This document shows, one piece after another, positions 8,858 to 18,414 of a DNA stretch of 64,000 nucleotides (position 1 is its first letter; every line of letters starts with the position of its first letter). Origin of the DNA: Pseudomonadota bacterium (GTDB lineage Bacteria > Myxococcota_A > UBA796 > CAJQPC01); NCBI GenBank assembly GCA_024228935.1, contig JAAESX010000024.1, positions 1 through 64,000 of the forward strand, given 5' to 3'. The notes under the pieces were generated by a model. It saw only the letters and a program-made list of their open reading frames with translations. It was not told the DNA's origin and did not search any database. The translations under genes were made by a program, and so were the position numbers.

Positions 8858-10420
8858 GTGAGCGTCCTGGGCCTGGCGGTCCTCTCCTTGTTCTGGTGGA
8901 GCACGGCGTCGTCGACGGCCGCGGCCCGCATCGCCCTGCTGGCCACCGTCGAGTCGTACGCATTCGCGGTCTTCGAGCAGCTCGCGTTCAACTTCGCCGA
9001 GACGGGGGAGTTCAGCCAGACCATCCACCGCGGGTACGAGGACAGCTGGGTCTGGGGAGGCCACCGGGCGCCCATCCTGCCGCTCGTGTCGACGCTCTAC
9101 GGCCTGTCCCCCAGCGCGTGGACGCTGAGCTGGCTGCAGATCGCCGCGGTCCTGTCGGGGGTTGTCCCGGCCGCCGCGATCGGAGCTCGCGCCCTGCGCA
9201 GTCACTGGGGGGCCGGCGTGGGCGGCGCGCTCTACCTGCTGTTCCCAGCCGTCCTGGCGACGGCGCTCCAGGACTACCAGGACCTGATCTTCATCCTCCC
9301 GCTGCTCCCGGCGGCGTGGTGGCTCATGGGGCACCGCCACTGGGCCTGGACCGTGCCCGGCACCATCCTGCTGCTGCTCCCGCGCGAGGAGACGCTCCTC
9401 CTGCTCCCGCTGGTGGCGGCCATGGCCCTGCCGCTCGGCTCGACCGGCACCTGGCTCGAGCGACTCGGCAGGAAGCAACGGCTGCTGCGCATGGCGATCG
9501 CCGGCGGCATCGCGGGGCTCTACCTGGCGGTCGTCGTGGCCCTGTTCCCGATCGAGGAGCACCACGACACCCAAGCGCGCTTCGACATGCTGATCGACGG
9601 CTCGATAACGCTGTTCGGAGCGCTGTCGCCCGACTTCTACCAGTCCACAGCTGGGCCCACGGCGCCGATGATGCTGCTGAGCCCGGCGTCGCTCGGCTGG
9701 GCCGCGCTGGTGTTCGTCCACATGACGGTGCCGATGGGCCACGGCATCGGCCGGCACTGGTCCGATCACGCCCACCACGTGGCTCCGGCCATCGCGTTCG
9801 CCGTCATCGGGGTGATCGAGGGCACCGGACTGGTGCTCCGGCTGCTGGGCGATCCGCGCGCCCGACAGGCACGGCACGCCCGCATCCCGCTGGTCGTGCT
9901 CCTGCTCGGCTTGTCGGCCTGGCGCATGCACACGTGGAGCGTCGAGCGGAACTGGATCGCGACCCCCCTCCCGGTCTCCCCAGTCGACCTGCACCCCGCG
10001 TGGGACCTGAAGGGTGACCTGACGACCGAGGACGTCCCGGTCGTGCCGATGGCGTGGAGCCTCGTCGCGTCCAGCCGCCCCGAGTCCTACACCTTCGGCG
10101 AGTCCCTGGTCGACCACGCCCCGGGGGAGGGACTCGGGGCCGGTACCCACGCGCTGGTCCATGTCGACCAGGTCGAGCTGATGGGACGCGTCAAGGCCAT
10201 GGCGGGCGCCTCGATGCTTCGAGAGGTCCAGGGCGCGCAGCTGTGGACCTGGGATCCGGACGCGGTCGAGGAGAACCCGCCGAGCGTGCGTGGGGCCGCG
10301 CACCCGCCCCAGTTCTGGCGCATGTCACCCGGCCCGGCCGGCTTCCCGCCACCGGACACCACCGAGCCGTTCAGCCCGGACGACGCACCCTCGATTCAAC
10401 TCTTCACCCCCGAAGGGTGA
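8858..10420 (+). CDS. Polytopic membrane protein, DUF2079-like
   Basis: QLAFNFAETGEFSQTI...GHRAPILPLVSTLYGLSPSAWTLSWLQ and several hydrophobic helices. Confidence 0.6.
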   Translation: MSVLGLAVLSLFWWSTASSTAAARIALLATVESYAFAVFEQLAFNFAETGEFSQTIHRGYEDSWVWGGHRAPILPLVSTLYGLSPSAWTLSWLQIAAVLSGVVPAAAIGARALRSHWGAGVGGALYLLFPAVLATALQDYQDLIFILPLLPAAWWLMGHRHWAWTVPGTILLLLPREETLLLLPLVAAMALPLGSTGTWLERLGRKQRLLRMAIAGGIAGLYLAVVVALFPIEEHHDTQARFDMLIDGSITLFGALSPDFYQSTAGPTAPMMLLSPASLGWAALVFVHMTVPMGHGIGRHWSDHAHHVAPAIAFAVIGVIEGTGLVLRLLGDPRARQARHARIPLVVLLLGLSAWRMHTWSVERNWIATPLPVSPVDLHPAWDLKGDLTTEDVPVVPMAWSLVASSRPESYTFGESLVDHAPGEGLGAGTHALVHVDQVELMGRVKAMAGASMLREVQGAQLWTWDPDAVEENPPSVRGAAHPPQFWRMSPGPAGFPPPDTTEPFSPDDAPSIQLFTPEG

Positions 10421-10422
10421 GC

Positions 10423-10707
10423 TCAGGCCGAGGCCTTCTCGGCGGCAGCGGCGATCTGGTCGGCGTTGCCGAAGTGGTCGCGGACGTAGCCGTGGATGTC
10501 GCCCACCGTCTTCATCTCGACGATGACCTTCTCGTCGATGCGGAAGGAGAACGCCTTCTCGAGCGCGACGATGAGATCGACGGCGTCGAGGCTGTCCAGG
10601 TCGAGGTCCTCGCGCAGGTCCGCCTCGGGGACGACGGCGTCCTGCTCGAGTTCGAACTCCTCGACGAGAATCTCGTCGACCTTGGCAATGATCTGCTCGG
10701 TCGTCAT
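10423..10707 (-). CDS. Acyl carrier protein
   Basis: MTTEQIIAKVDEILVEEFELEQDAVVPEADLREDLDLDSLDAVDLIVALEKAF; phosphopantetheine Ser in DSLD. Confidence 0.92.
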   Translation of the reverse strand: MTTEQIIAKVDEILVEEFELEQDAVVPEADLREDLDLDSLDAVDLIVALEKAFSFRIDEKVIVEMKTVGDIHGYVRDHFGNADQIAAAAEKASA

Positions 10708-10765
10708 GCGACTGCCCCTGGATTTCGGCAGCGGAATTAGCAAGTCCCAGGTACGACCGCAACCT

Positions 10766-11500
10766 TCAGCAGCTCATGCCCCCGTCCACGACGAAGGTCT
10801 GACCGGTCACATAGGCCGCTCCGGGGCCAGCGAGGAAACGCACGATGGGTGCGATCTCTTCGACCTGACCGAGGCGCCGCATCGGAATCACCTTCTTGGC
10901 CCCATCGACGACCATGTCGGGCAGCGTCTTGGTCATGTCGGTCTCGATGAAGCCCGGGGCGACCGCGTTGACGCGGATCTTCCGCTTCGCGACTTCCTTG
11001 GCGAGCGAGCGGGTCATGCCGATGATCGCCGCCTTGCTGGCCGAGTAGTTCACCTGGCCCGAGTTGCCGCGGATGCCCGAGACGCTCGTCAGGTTGATGA
11101 TCGAGCCGGTGCGGCGGCGGACCATGCTGACGATCACCGCGCGGCTCATGCGGAAGCACCCACCCGCGTTCGTGTTGACCACGTCTTCCCAGGCGTCGTC
11201 CTCCATCTGCATGAGGAGGCCGTCGCGCGTAATCCCGGCGTTGTTCACGAGGATGTCCACCGGCCCGTAGGCCTCCTCGGCGGCCGCGACAAGCGCGTTC
11301 GCGCCCTCGGTCGTCGAGACGTCGGCCTGGCATGCGATCCCGCCGGTCTCCGCGGCGACCGCATCCGCAGCCTCGCTGTTGGACCGGTAGTTCACGACCA
11401 CCTTGGCGCCGCCACGAGCGAGCTCGAGCGCGATCGCCTTGCCGATGCCGCGCGAGCCGCCGGTGACGATGGCCACCTTCCCTTCGAGTTCCATCTCCAT
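10766..11500 (-). CDS. fabG: 3-oxoacyl-ACP reductase (FabG-like SDR)
   Basis: GKVAIVTGGSRGIGKAIAL; NNAG; S...YSASKAA; GFIETDMT; start at MEMELEG. Confidence 0.92.
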   Translation of the reverse strand: MEMELEGKVAIVTGGSRGIGKAIALELARGGAKVVVNYRSNSEAADAVAAETGGIACQADVSTTEGANALVAAAEEAYGPVDILVNNAGITRDGLLMQMEDDAWEDVVNTNAGGCFRMSRAVIVSMVRRRTGSIINLTSVSGIRGNSGQVNYSASKAAIIGMTRSLAKEVAKRKIRVNAVAPGFIETDMTKTLPDMVVDGAKKVIPMRRLGQVEEIAPIVRFLAGPGAAYVTGQTFVVDGGMSC

Positions 11501-11505
11501 GGTCT

Positions 11506-12723
11506 TCAAGCCTCCCGGCGCAGCACGAGCGCGGTGTTCACACCGCCGAACGCGAAGTTGGTGGAGAGTACCGTCGAGAGCGGCCTCTCCAGCGGAGCCG
11601 TCGGCAGAAGAAGCGCCGCCACATCGGGATCGGCGAGGTTCTTCGTGAACGGGACGACCCCACGCTGCATCGCGAGGATGCAAGCGATGGCCTCGACGCC
11701 CCCGCAGGCGCCGAGCATGTGGCCCAGGTGGCCCTTCAGCGAGCTGACCGGCACGTCGCCGCCGAGCACCCGGTGGAGCGCCTCGGCCTCGGCCTCATCT
11801 CCGATGGGGGTGCCCGTCGCGTGGGCGCAGGCGTAGTCGATGGCGCTGGCGTCCACCCCGGCATCGGCCAGGGCGAGCTCGATGGCCTTGGCCATGCCGT
11901 CCGGCGCAGGCGACGCCATGTTCACCGCGTCTGACGTGCCCGCGTAGCCCAGCACCTCGGCCAGGATGGTGGCGCCGCGAGCCAGCGCGTGCTCCCGCTC
12001 CTCGAGCACGAGGATCGCTCCGCCCTCGCTCACGACGATGCCATCACGACCGGCGTCGAACGGCCTCGGCGTCTGACCGGGGTCATCGTTGAAGCCCCGA
12101 GAGGCTCCTCCCATCGCGTCGAACGTCATGGCCGCCGCGACGTGCAGCTCGTCGGCGCCGCCCGCCAGCATCATGTCGGCCCGACCCGCTCGGATCCGGT
12201 CGAGCGCGGTCCCGATGGCCTGGGTGCTGCTGGCGCAGGCCGCGTTCGTGCTGACCGCCTCGCCCGTGATGTTGAAGTACATCGCCAGATTGGTGGCCAC
12301 GGTGTGGCTCATGCTCTGGAAGAACAGGGTGCTCTTGATGCCGCGTGCACTGCGCTGGGAGATGAAGTGCTCCCAGAACTGCTGATCCGCGCCGCTGCTG
12401 CCCGTGGTGCTGCCCGCCGTGACGCCCAGGCGACCGCCCTGCAGGTGCTCCTCGGTCAGACCCGCCTCGGCGACGGCGTCGACGGCGCTCGCCACCGCGT
12501 ACATCGCGACCCGACCCATGGACCGGCGGTACTTGCGGGGGATCTGCTTGGGGTCGAAGTCCGCGACCTTGCCGCCGACCAGGCAGCCGAGCTCGGCGAT
12601 CTCGGCCCAGTCGTCGAAGCGGCGGACGCCGGAGTTGTCTCCGAGCAGCGCGTCGAACAGCGCCTCGGGCGTGTTTCCGAGGGGGCTCCGGACCCCCATT
12701 CCCGTCACGACCACACGTCTCAT
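11506..12723 (-). CDS. Beta-ketoacyl-ACP synthase (KS A)
   Basis: MRRVVVTGMGVRSPLGN; Cys in NAACASST; His in HATGT and KGHLGHMLG; FAFGGVN. Confidence 0.93.
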   Translation of the reverse strand: MRRVVVTGMGVRSPLGNTPEALFDALLGDNSGVRRFDDWAEIAELGCLVGGKVADFDPKQIPRKYRRSMGRVAMYAVASAVDAVAEAGLTEEHLQGGRLGVTAGSTTGSSGADQQFWEHFISQRSARGIKSTLFFQSMSHTVATNLAMYFNITGEAVSTNAACASSTQAIGTALDRIRAGRADMMLAGGADELHVAAAMTFDAMGGASRGFNDDPGQTPRPFDAGRDGIVVSEGGAILVLEEREHALARGATILAEVLGYAGTSDAVNMASPAPDGMAKAIELALADAGVDASAIDYACAHATGTPIGDEAEAEALHRVLGGDVPVSSLKGHLGHMLGACGGVEAIACILAMQRGVVPFTKNLADPDVAALLLPTAPLERPLSTVLSTNFAFGGVNTALVLRREA

Positions 12724-14219
12724 CGGCTTGCCTTCAGCTCGGCCAGGAGTCGGTCCTGGCCGAGGTACAGGCCGCACCCGTAATAGGCGGAAAGCGTGGC
12801 GCCCAGCACCCCCGGCGTGAACACGCTCTGGCCCACCTGGAGGAAGTTCCGGATGCGGATGACCTGCGACGGGCGGTACCTCCCCATCTGGGCGACCGAG
12901 TGGTAGTGGCCGTACATCGCGCCCTGTGGCGACTCGGTGTAGTGGCGCGTCGACAGGCCCGTGCTGCTCTCGAGGCGCGTCACCTTGCCCCGCAGTGACG
13001 GGAAGTCCCGCATCAGCTGGTCGACACACAGATCCTGGGTCCGCTGCTTGACCGCCTCGTAGGCCTCCGGACGATTCTTGACCGGCGAGCCGTCCCACTC
13101 GGACACGCGCTCCCACGGAAGCGTCGCGAGCATCAACACGATGTCGTGGCGGCGCTTGCCCACGCCCACGTGGGCCTCGTTCGGGGCGGTCGCGAAGTAG
13201 AACGGGCAGTGGTCGTCGACCGGATCGAAGCTCTGGACCGGGTCCAGGCTCATGTGCCGGTAGATGTTCGAGTTGCCGATGCAGTCCGCGCGCCCATCGA
13301 GCTGGACGTACACGCCGATGTGGGCGATGCCGACCCGCTGATCCAGGACGCGGGACCGGTAGGCCTTTCGCACAGCCCCCGGCGGCAGGTGGTCCAGCAG
13401 CACCCGGGGGTGCATGTTGCTGACCACGAAGTCGGCCCGCTGCTCCTCGCCGCTGTCGAGCAGCACGCCGACCGCCTTGCGGTCCTCGACCACGACCTGG
13501 CTCACGCGGCTCTTCAGCTTGACCGTGCCGCCCAGCGACTTGATGCGCTGGACCATCACCTTGGCCAGCCGGTCGCCACCCCCATCGATCCGGTACGCCC
13601 CACGCACGAAGTGGTGAAGGATGACGCTGTGCAGGCCGAACGGGGCCTTGTCGGGGCTGACCCCGTACAGGACGCCCTGCCCACACAGGACCGCGATGAG
13701 CTTCGGGTCCCGGACGTGCGTCTTGATCAGGTCCAGCAGCGCCGTGCCTTCCCAGCGCAGGAAGGCGGGCACGTTCACATCGACCTTGAACCGGTAGAGG
13801 CCGTACTCGTCGATGGCCAACATCATGTCGGCGAGCAGCGCGTCGATCCCCGCCTGCTCGTGCGGGAACGCGTCGACGAGGGCCTGGCGGTAGCGCGCCC
13901 AGCCGACCGGGACCTGGAACTCGAAGTCCGGGAAGACCAGGCGGTCGAAGCGGTCCTCGTCGAGCGGCTGGAAGGCGATCTCGTCGAACACGCCCAGGTG
14001 ACGGAGACAGGCGCCCAGGATGTCGTCGTGGCCGATGCCTCCGCAGTAGTGGAAGCCCGTGTCGTAGGCCGCGCCTTCACGGTAGAAGCGGTGCAGGAGC
14101 CCGCCCGGGCGGAAGTGCTGCTCGTGGACGGTGACCTCGTAGCCGGCCATCCCGAGCAGGACGGCGCTGGTCAGGCCACCCATGCCCGAGCCGATCACGA
14201 TTGCGGTCTTCTTCGTCAT
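12720..14219 (-). CDS. CrtI/CrtISO-like FAD-dependent polyene desaturase/isomerase family oxidoreductase
   Basis: AIVIGSGMGGLTSAVLLGMAGYEVTVHEQHFRPGGLLHRF; C-term GQSVFTPGVLGATLSAYYG. Confidence 0.82.
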   Translation of the reverse strand: MTKKTAIVIGSGMGGLTSAVLLGMAGYEVTVHEQHFRPGGLLHRFYREGAAYDTGFHYCGGIGHDDILGACLRHLGVFDEIAFQPLDEDRFDRLVFPDFEFQVPVGWARYRQALVDAFPHEQAGIDALLADMMLAIDEYGLYRFKVDVNVPAFLRWEGTALLDLIKTHVRDPKLIAVLCGQGVLYGVSPDKAPFGLHSVILHHFVRGAYRIDGGGDRLAKVMVQRIKSLGGTVKLKSRVSQVVVEDRKAVGVLLDSGEEQRADFVVSNMHPRVLLDHLPPGAVRKAYRSRVLDQRVGIAHIGVYVQLDGRADCIGNSNIYRHMSLDPVQSFDPVDDHCPFYFATAPNEAHVGVGKRRHDIVLMLATLPWERVSEWDGSPVKNRPEAYEAVKQRTQDLCVDQLMRDFPSLRGKVTRLESSTGLSTRHYTESPQGAMYGHYHSVAQMGRYRPSQVIRIRNFLQVGQSVFTPGVLGATLSAYYGCGLYLGQDRLLAELKASR

Positions 14220-14653
14220 TCGGACGGGAGAATCGCTCCGGTGAGTTTCGCCTGACACACCTTCTTGCCGTCCAGCGTCACCGTCCCGACCGCGCTGGTC
14301 AGGCCGAAGCGCTGCTCGGTGACCCGCACCTTGAGCGCGACCGTGGCGGGGGGAAGGACCGGCGCCTTGAACCGGACCTTCTCGAAGCCGGCCAGGAACG
14401 GGGTGCCGCGGCTGGCTCCATCGGCACCGGCCGAGTCCATCGTCATGTGCAGACAGGCCATCGTCTGGGCGAGGGCCTCGAGCAGCAGGACACCGGGCAC
14501 GACCGGCTGACCCGGGAAGTGGCCCTCGACGAGCTCGGCCGAGAAGTCGGCCTCGGCCGTGACGGTGGCGCCGTCCATCGAGGTGAGCCGGTCGATGAGG
14601 AGCCACTTGCCGCGATGCGGGATCAGCTCGGAGGGATGGGGCAGATCAGCCAT
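14216..14653 (-). CDS. FabZ/FabA-like hotdog 3-hydroxyacyl-ACP dehydratase
   Basis: LIPHRGKWLLIDRL...EGHFPGQPVVPGVLLLEALAQ. Confidence 0.88.
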   Translation of the reverse strand: MADLPHPSELIPHRGKWLLIDRLTSMDGATVTAEADFSAELVEGHFPGQPVVPGVLLLEALAQTMACLHMTMDSAGADGASRGTPFLAGFEKVRFKAPVLPPATVALKVRVTEQRFGLTSAVGTVTLDGKKVCQAKLTGAILPSE

Positions 14654-15875
14654 GGGCGGGCACCGCGTCGAAGACGAGACAGGCGTTGGTGCCACCGAAC
14701 CCGAAGCTGTTGCTGAGCAGGTAGCGGCTGTCCTGCTCGGTCGGGGCCGCGACGACGTTCAGGCCCTCGAGGCCCTCGTCGGTGCGGCTGAAGTTCCGGT
14801 TCGGGGCCAGGAAGCCGCCCTCGGCCATGAGCATCGCGTAGGCGGCCTCGGACGCGCCGGCCATCCAGCACTCGTGGCCGGTGAGGCTCTTCGTCGAGGA
14901 GACCGGCGGGCAGTGGTCGCCGAAGACATCCAGGATGGCCTGTGCCTCGACTGCGTCGCCGACGACCGTGCCGGCGGCGTGGGCGGAGAGGTAGTCGATG
15001 TCCCGCGTTGTCAGACCGGCCAGGTCCAGGGCCCGGCGGATGCAGCGCGCTGCTCCGGCGCCGCTGGGGCTGGTGACGTGGTGCCCGTCGCTGCTGAAGG
15101 CGTAGGAGAGGACCTCGGCCCGAACGCGCGCGTCTCGTGCCTGCGCATGCTCGAGCGATTCGAGGACGAGGATGGCGGCACCACCGCTCGGGACGAGCCC
15201 GTCGCGGTCGTGGCTGAAGGGCCGGCAGGCGTCCACCGGGTCACCCTCGCGGGTCGAGAACGCGTTGAGTCCGTCGAAGCCGGCCATGCCGCGCCAGCCG
15301 ATCTCCTGGGTGCCACCGCAGACGACGACGTCCTGCTGGCCGGTGGCGATGAGGCTCCAGGCCTGCCCGATGCTGTGGGCCCCGCTCGCGCACGCCGCGC
15401 TGACCGTCCAGCACGCGCCCTGGCTCTTCAGGAGCACGGACAGGTTGATGCTGGGCGAGCTGTTCATGCAGTCGACGACGGCCGAGCTGCCCACGTTCCG
15501 GGTGCTGCCGTCCGAGCGGGTCCGCTCGATGACCGCCGAGGCGTCGCCGACGTTGCTGTCGTTGCCCAGGATGACGCCGGTCATCGGGCCGGCCAGATCG
15601 GACCGATCGAGCCGAGCGTCGTCGAGCGCCTTCACCGCCGAGCAGCCCGCGTAGAGCGCCGGCTCGTTCATGGACCGCCGTTCCTTGCGGCCCAGGTACG
15701 CCTTGGGGTCGAACGCGGCGAGCGCCCCGGTGAGAGAGCTGCGGAAGCCCAGCTCGGTCCGCTCGGGATCACTGACGATGCCGCTGATCCCATGCCTCAG
15801 CGATGCGGACACGCTGGCCAGATCCTGACCGAGGACGGAGGTGAGGCCGATGCCGGTGACGACGACGCGCTGCAA
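14646..15875 (-). CDS. Beta-ketoacyl-ACP synthase (KS B)
   Basis: MQRVVVTGIGLTSVLG; Cys in SAACASGAHS; His in HAAGTVVGD and KSLTGHECWMAG; FGFGGTN. Confidence 0.92.
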   Translation of the reverse strand: MQRVVVTGIGLTSVLGQDLASVSASLRHGISGIVSDPERTELGFRSSLTGALAAFDPKAYLGRKERRSMNEPALYAGCSAVKALDDARLDRSDLAGPMTGVILGNDSNVGDASAVIERTRSDGSTRNVGSSAVVDCMNSSPSINLSVLLKSQGACWTVSAACASGAHSIGQAWSLIATGQQDVVVCGGTQEIGWRGMAGFDGLNAFSTREGDPVDACRPFSHDRDGLVPSGGAAILVLESLEHAQARDARVRAEVLSYAFSSDGHHVTSPSGAGAARCIRRALDLAGLTTRDIDYLSAHAAGTVVGDAVEAQAILDVFGDHCPPVSSTKSLTGHECWMAGASEAAYAMLMAEGGFLAPNRNFSRTDEGLEGLNVVAAPTEQDSRYLLSNSFGFGGTNACLVFDAVPAHG

Positions 15876-15928
15876 GGGGGAACCGGGGAGGAGGTGTCGG
15901 AGGAGACCCGACGCTATAACCCGCGGCC

Positions 15929-17398
15929 ATGTCTGGAACTGCGCTCGCCGTGCTGGGGACGGGGTCGGACGTCGGGAAGAGCGTCCTGACGGCTGCCTTC
16001 TGTCGCATCTTCGCCAACCGCGGCGTCGATGTGGCGCCGTACAAGGCGCAGAACATGTCGAACAACGCGTTCGTCACGGCGCTGGGCGGAGAGATTGGAC
16101 GCGCGCAGCTCGTGCAGGCCGTCGCCGCCCGGAAGGTCCCGCACACCGACCACAACCCGGTGCTGCTGAAGCCCAACACCGAGCTGGGCTCCCAGGTCGT
16201 CATCCACGGTCAGGTCGTGGGCGACCTGTCGGCTCGCGGCTGGTGGAAGGAGATGGGGCGACTCCAGACCGAGGCCTACGTCGCGCTGGACCGGCTCATC
16301 GCGCGGCACGAGCTCGTCGTCATGGAGGGCGCCGGGTCCTGCGCTGAGGTCAACCTCCGGCCCCGGGACTACGTGAACTTCGAGGCGGCGCACCACGTCG
16401 GCGCGCCGGTGGTCCTGGTCGCCGACATCGACCGCGGCGGCGTCTTCGGCCAGGTCGTCGGCACGCTCGCCTGTCTGGACGAGCGGGATCGAGCCGCCGT
16501 CGCGGGGGTCGTCATCAACCGGTTCCGCGGCGATGTGTCGCTGTTCCAGGACGGCGTGGGCTGGCTCGAGGAGAAGACGGGCGTTCCCGTGCTCGGCGTC
16601 GTTCCGTGGTTCCGGGGCTTCCGGGTCGAGGACGAGGACGCCGTGCCGCTGGACGCCATGCGCGACCCATCCGGGGCGGCGGATCCGAGCAAGGTCCGCG
16701 TGGCGGTCCTGCGGCTCCCTCACATCTCGAACTTCACCGACCTGCAGCCGCTGTCCGAGCGAGGCGACGTCGAGCTGCACTGGCTGACACGGGCTCGGGA
16801 CCTGTCCGGGTACGACCTGCTGGTCCTGCCAGGGAGCAAGAACGTCCGGCGCGATCTCGCGTGGGTCCGGGCCGAGTGGGGTTCGCGGATCGCGGCGTTT
16901 TCAGGAACAGTCCTGGGCCTTTGCGGCGGATTCCAGATGCTCGGCGAGTCGATCGCCGACCCGCACGGGGTCGAGGGCCCGACAGGCACGACCGACGGCC
17001 TCGGGCTGCTGGAGCTCTCGACGACGCTCGCGGCGGAGAAGACCCTGTCGCAGGTCTCGGGCGACTGGGACGGCGTCGAGGTCCGCGGCTACGAGATCCA
17101 CATGGGGGTCACCGAGGGGGCGGACTGGCCGGTCCATCGGCAAGGGCGCGTGCTCGGCTCCTACGTGCACGGCCTGCTGGACCTGCCGCAGGCGTGCAAC
17201 CGGGTGCTGGCGGCGGCTCGGCCGGACGTCGAGCTGGAGGCCGGGACCTCGATGGATGCCGCTCGCGAGGACGCGCTGGAGCGGCTGGCCGAGCACGTGG
17301 CGGCGGTGGTCGACGTCGAGCGGCTGGCGGGGATCGCCGGGCTCCAGGTCCTGGCTCCTATCGGACGAACGCGCCGTCCTCTTCGAACACATCCGTGA
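15929..17398 (+). CDS. cobQ: Cobyric acid synthase
   Basis: LAVLGTGSDVGKSVLTAAFCRIFANRGVDVAPYKAQNMSNNAFVT...; EGAGSCAEVNL; GLCGGFQMLG glutamine amidotransferase domain; YEIHMGVT. Confidence 0.95.
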   Translation: MSGTALAVLGTGSDVGKSVLTAAFCRIFANRGVDVAPYKAQNMSNNAFVTALGGEIGRAQLVQAVAARKVPHTDHNPVLLKPNTELGSQVVIHGQVVGDLSARGWWKEMGRLQTEAYVALDRLIARHELVVMEGAGSCAEVNLRPRDYVNFEAAHHVGAPVVLVADIDRGGVFGQVVGTLACLDERDRAAVAGVVINRFRGDVSLFQDGVGWLEEKTGVPVLGVVPWFRGFRVEDEDAVPLDAMRDPSGAADPSKVRVAVLRLPHISNFTDLQPLSERGDVELHWLTRARDLSGYDLLVLPGSKNVRRDLAWVRAEWGSRIAAFSGTVLGLCGGFQMLGESIADPHGVEGPTGTTDGLGLLELSTTLAAEKTLSQVSGDWDGVEVRGYEIHMGVTEGADWPVHRQGRVLGSYVHGLLDLPQACNRVLAAARPDVELEAGTSMDAAREDALERLAEHVAAVVDVERLAGIAGLQVLAPIGRTRRPLRTHP

Positions 17399-18374
17399 AG
17401 CGAGACAACGCCTCGAACGCCCCGTATCGCTGGAGCACATGGTACATCGCGAGCCAGGCGGTGGGCTGCTCGGGGTAGCCGTCGGCGGCCAGCTCACGAA
17501 GGATCATCGGCGGCTCGAAGACCTCGAGGCGCCAGCGCGACCTGGCGTTGGCCTCGCTCTTGTCCCAGATGACCTGGGCCGTGTCGAAGTCCCGGATCTG
17601 CCGCCACCGGGTCGGGCTGTGCACATCGCCCGAGTTGTAGACCAGCGAGCCCGCGATGAACTGCTCCCGCAGCGGCATCGCGTCGATGAGCCCGTAGCCC
17701 GCCCTCGTCGAGTTCTTGGCTGCGATCTCCTTCTCCCAGACCCACATCAGCGCGGTGCCGGCGACCGACTCGGCCAGCGTCATGTCGCGCACCAGGTACG
17801 GCACCTGCCCATCGTGCTCGCCGATGAGCCGGTCGCCCGAGCTGGTGCCCTTGGGCGCCCAGACGACGAGCTCGCCGAGCCCCGTCCCCGCGGTCGCGTC
17901 GATCTCGGCCATCAGGTCAGCGTACTCCCGCGTCCCGCTGGCGATGTCGTCCAGGCCGACGTCCATCACGGGGTGCAGCTCGGTCCGACGACCGAGCCAC
18001 AGCGCGCCGCCTTCAGCCAGGAACGTGACCACTACCTCCTGCTCGGTGATGCGGATCTTCGAGCCGCGGTCGGCCTGCCAGGCATTGATGGCGGCCACCG
18101 ACGCGATGGTCGTCTCGCGAAGGACCCGCTCCTCGTCCGCTGTGTCGCCGACGCCGTCGACGTACCCGAAGTACCGCTTGGGCACGACACCGCTGCTGAC
18201 CGTGGTCTCGAGCTTCCACGCCTCGAACGCCTTCACCTCGCGCTCCAGGTACTCCGAGGTCCGCAGCTCGGGCGGGATCTCGGTCAGACGCTCACGGATG
18301 GACTGCTCGACCACGCGATCGGCGAGCAGGGAGTCGAGATCGGGCGTGGCGGCGACGAGCAGGAACAACAGCAT
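17358..18374 (-). CDS. Conserved secreted protein of unknown function
   Basis: ORF with signal-like MLLFLLVAATPDLDSLL. Sits between KS genes on the same strand; no motif recognised. Tail overlaps the cobQ 3' end. Confidence 0.6.
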   Translation of the reverse strand: MLLFLLVAATPDLDSLLADRVVEQSIRERLTEIPPELRTSEYLEREVKAFEAWKLETTVSSGVVPKRYFGYVDGVGDTADEERVLRETTIASVAAINAWQADRGSKIRITEQEVVVTFLAEGGALWLGRRTELHPVMDVGLDDIASGTREYADLMAEIDATAGTGLGELVVWAPKGTSSGDRLIGEHDGQVPYLVRDMTLAESVAGTALMWVWEKEIAAKNSTRAGYGLIDAMPLREQFIAGSLVYNSGDVHSPTRWRQIRDFDTAQVIWDKSEANARSRWRLEVFEPPMILRELAADGYPEQPTAWLAMYHVLQRYGAFEALSRFTDVFEEDGAFVR

Positions 18375-18414
18375 GCGTTCAAGGGACCACATCCCGACGG
18401 CGCGGTTCTCGCGA

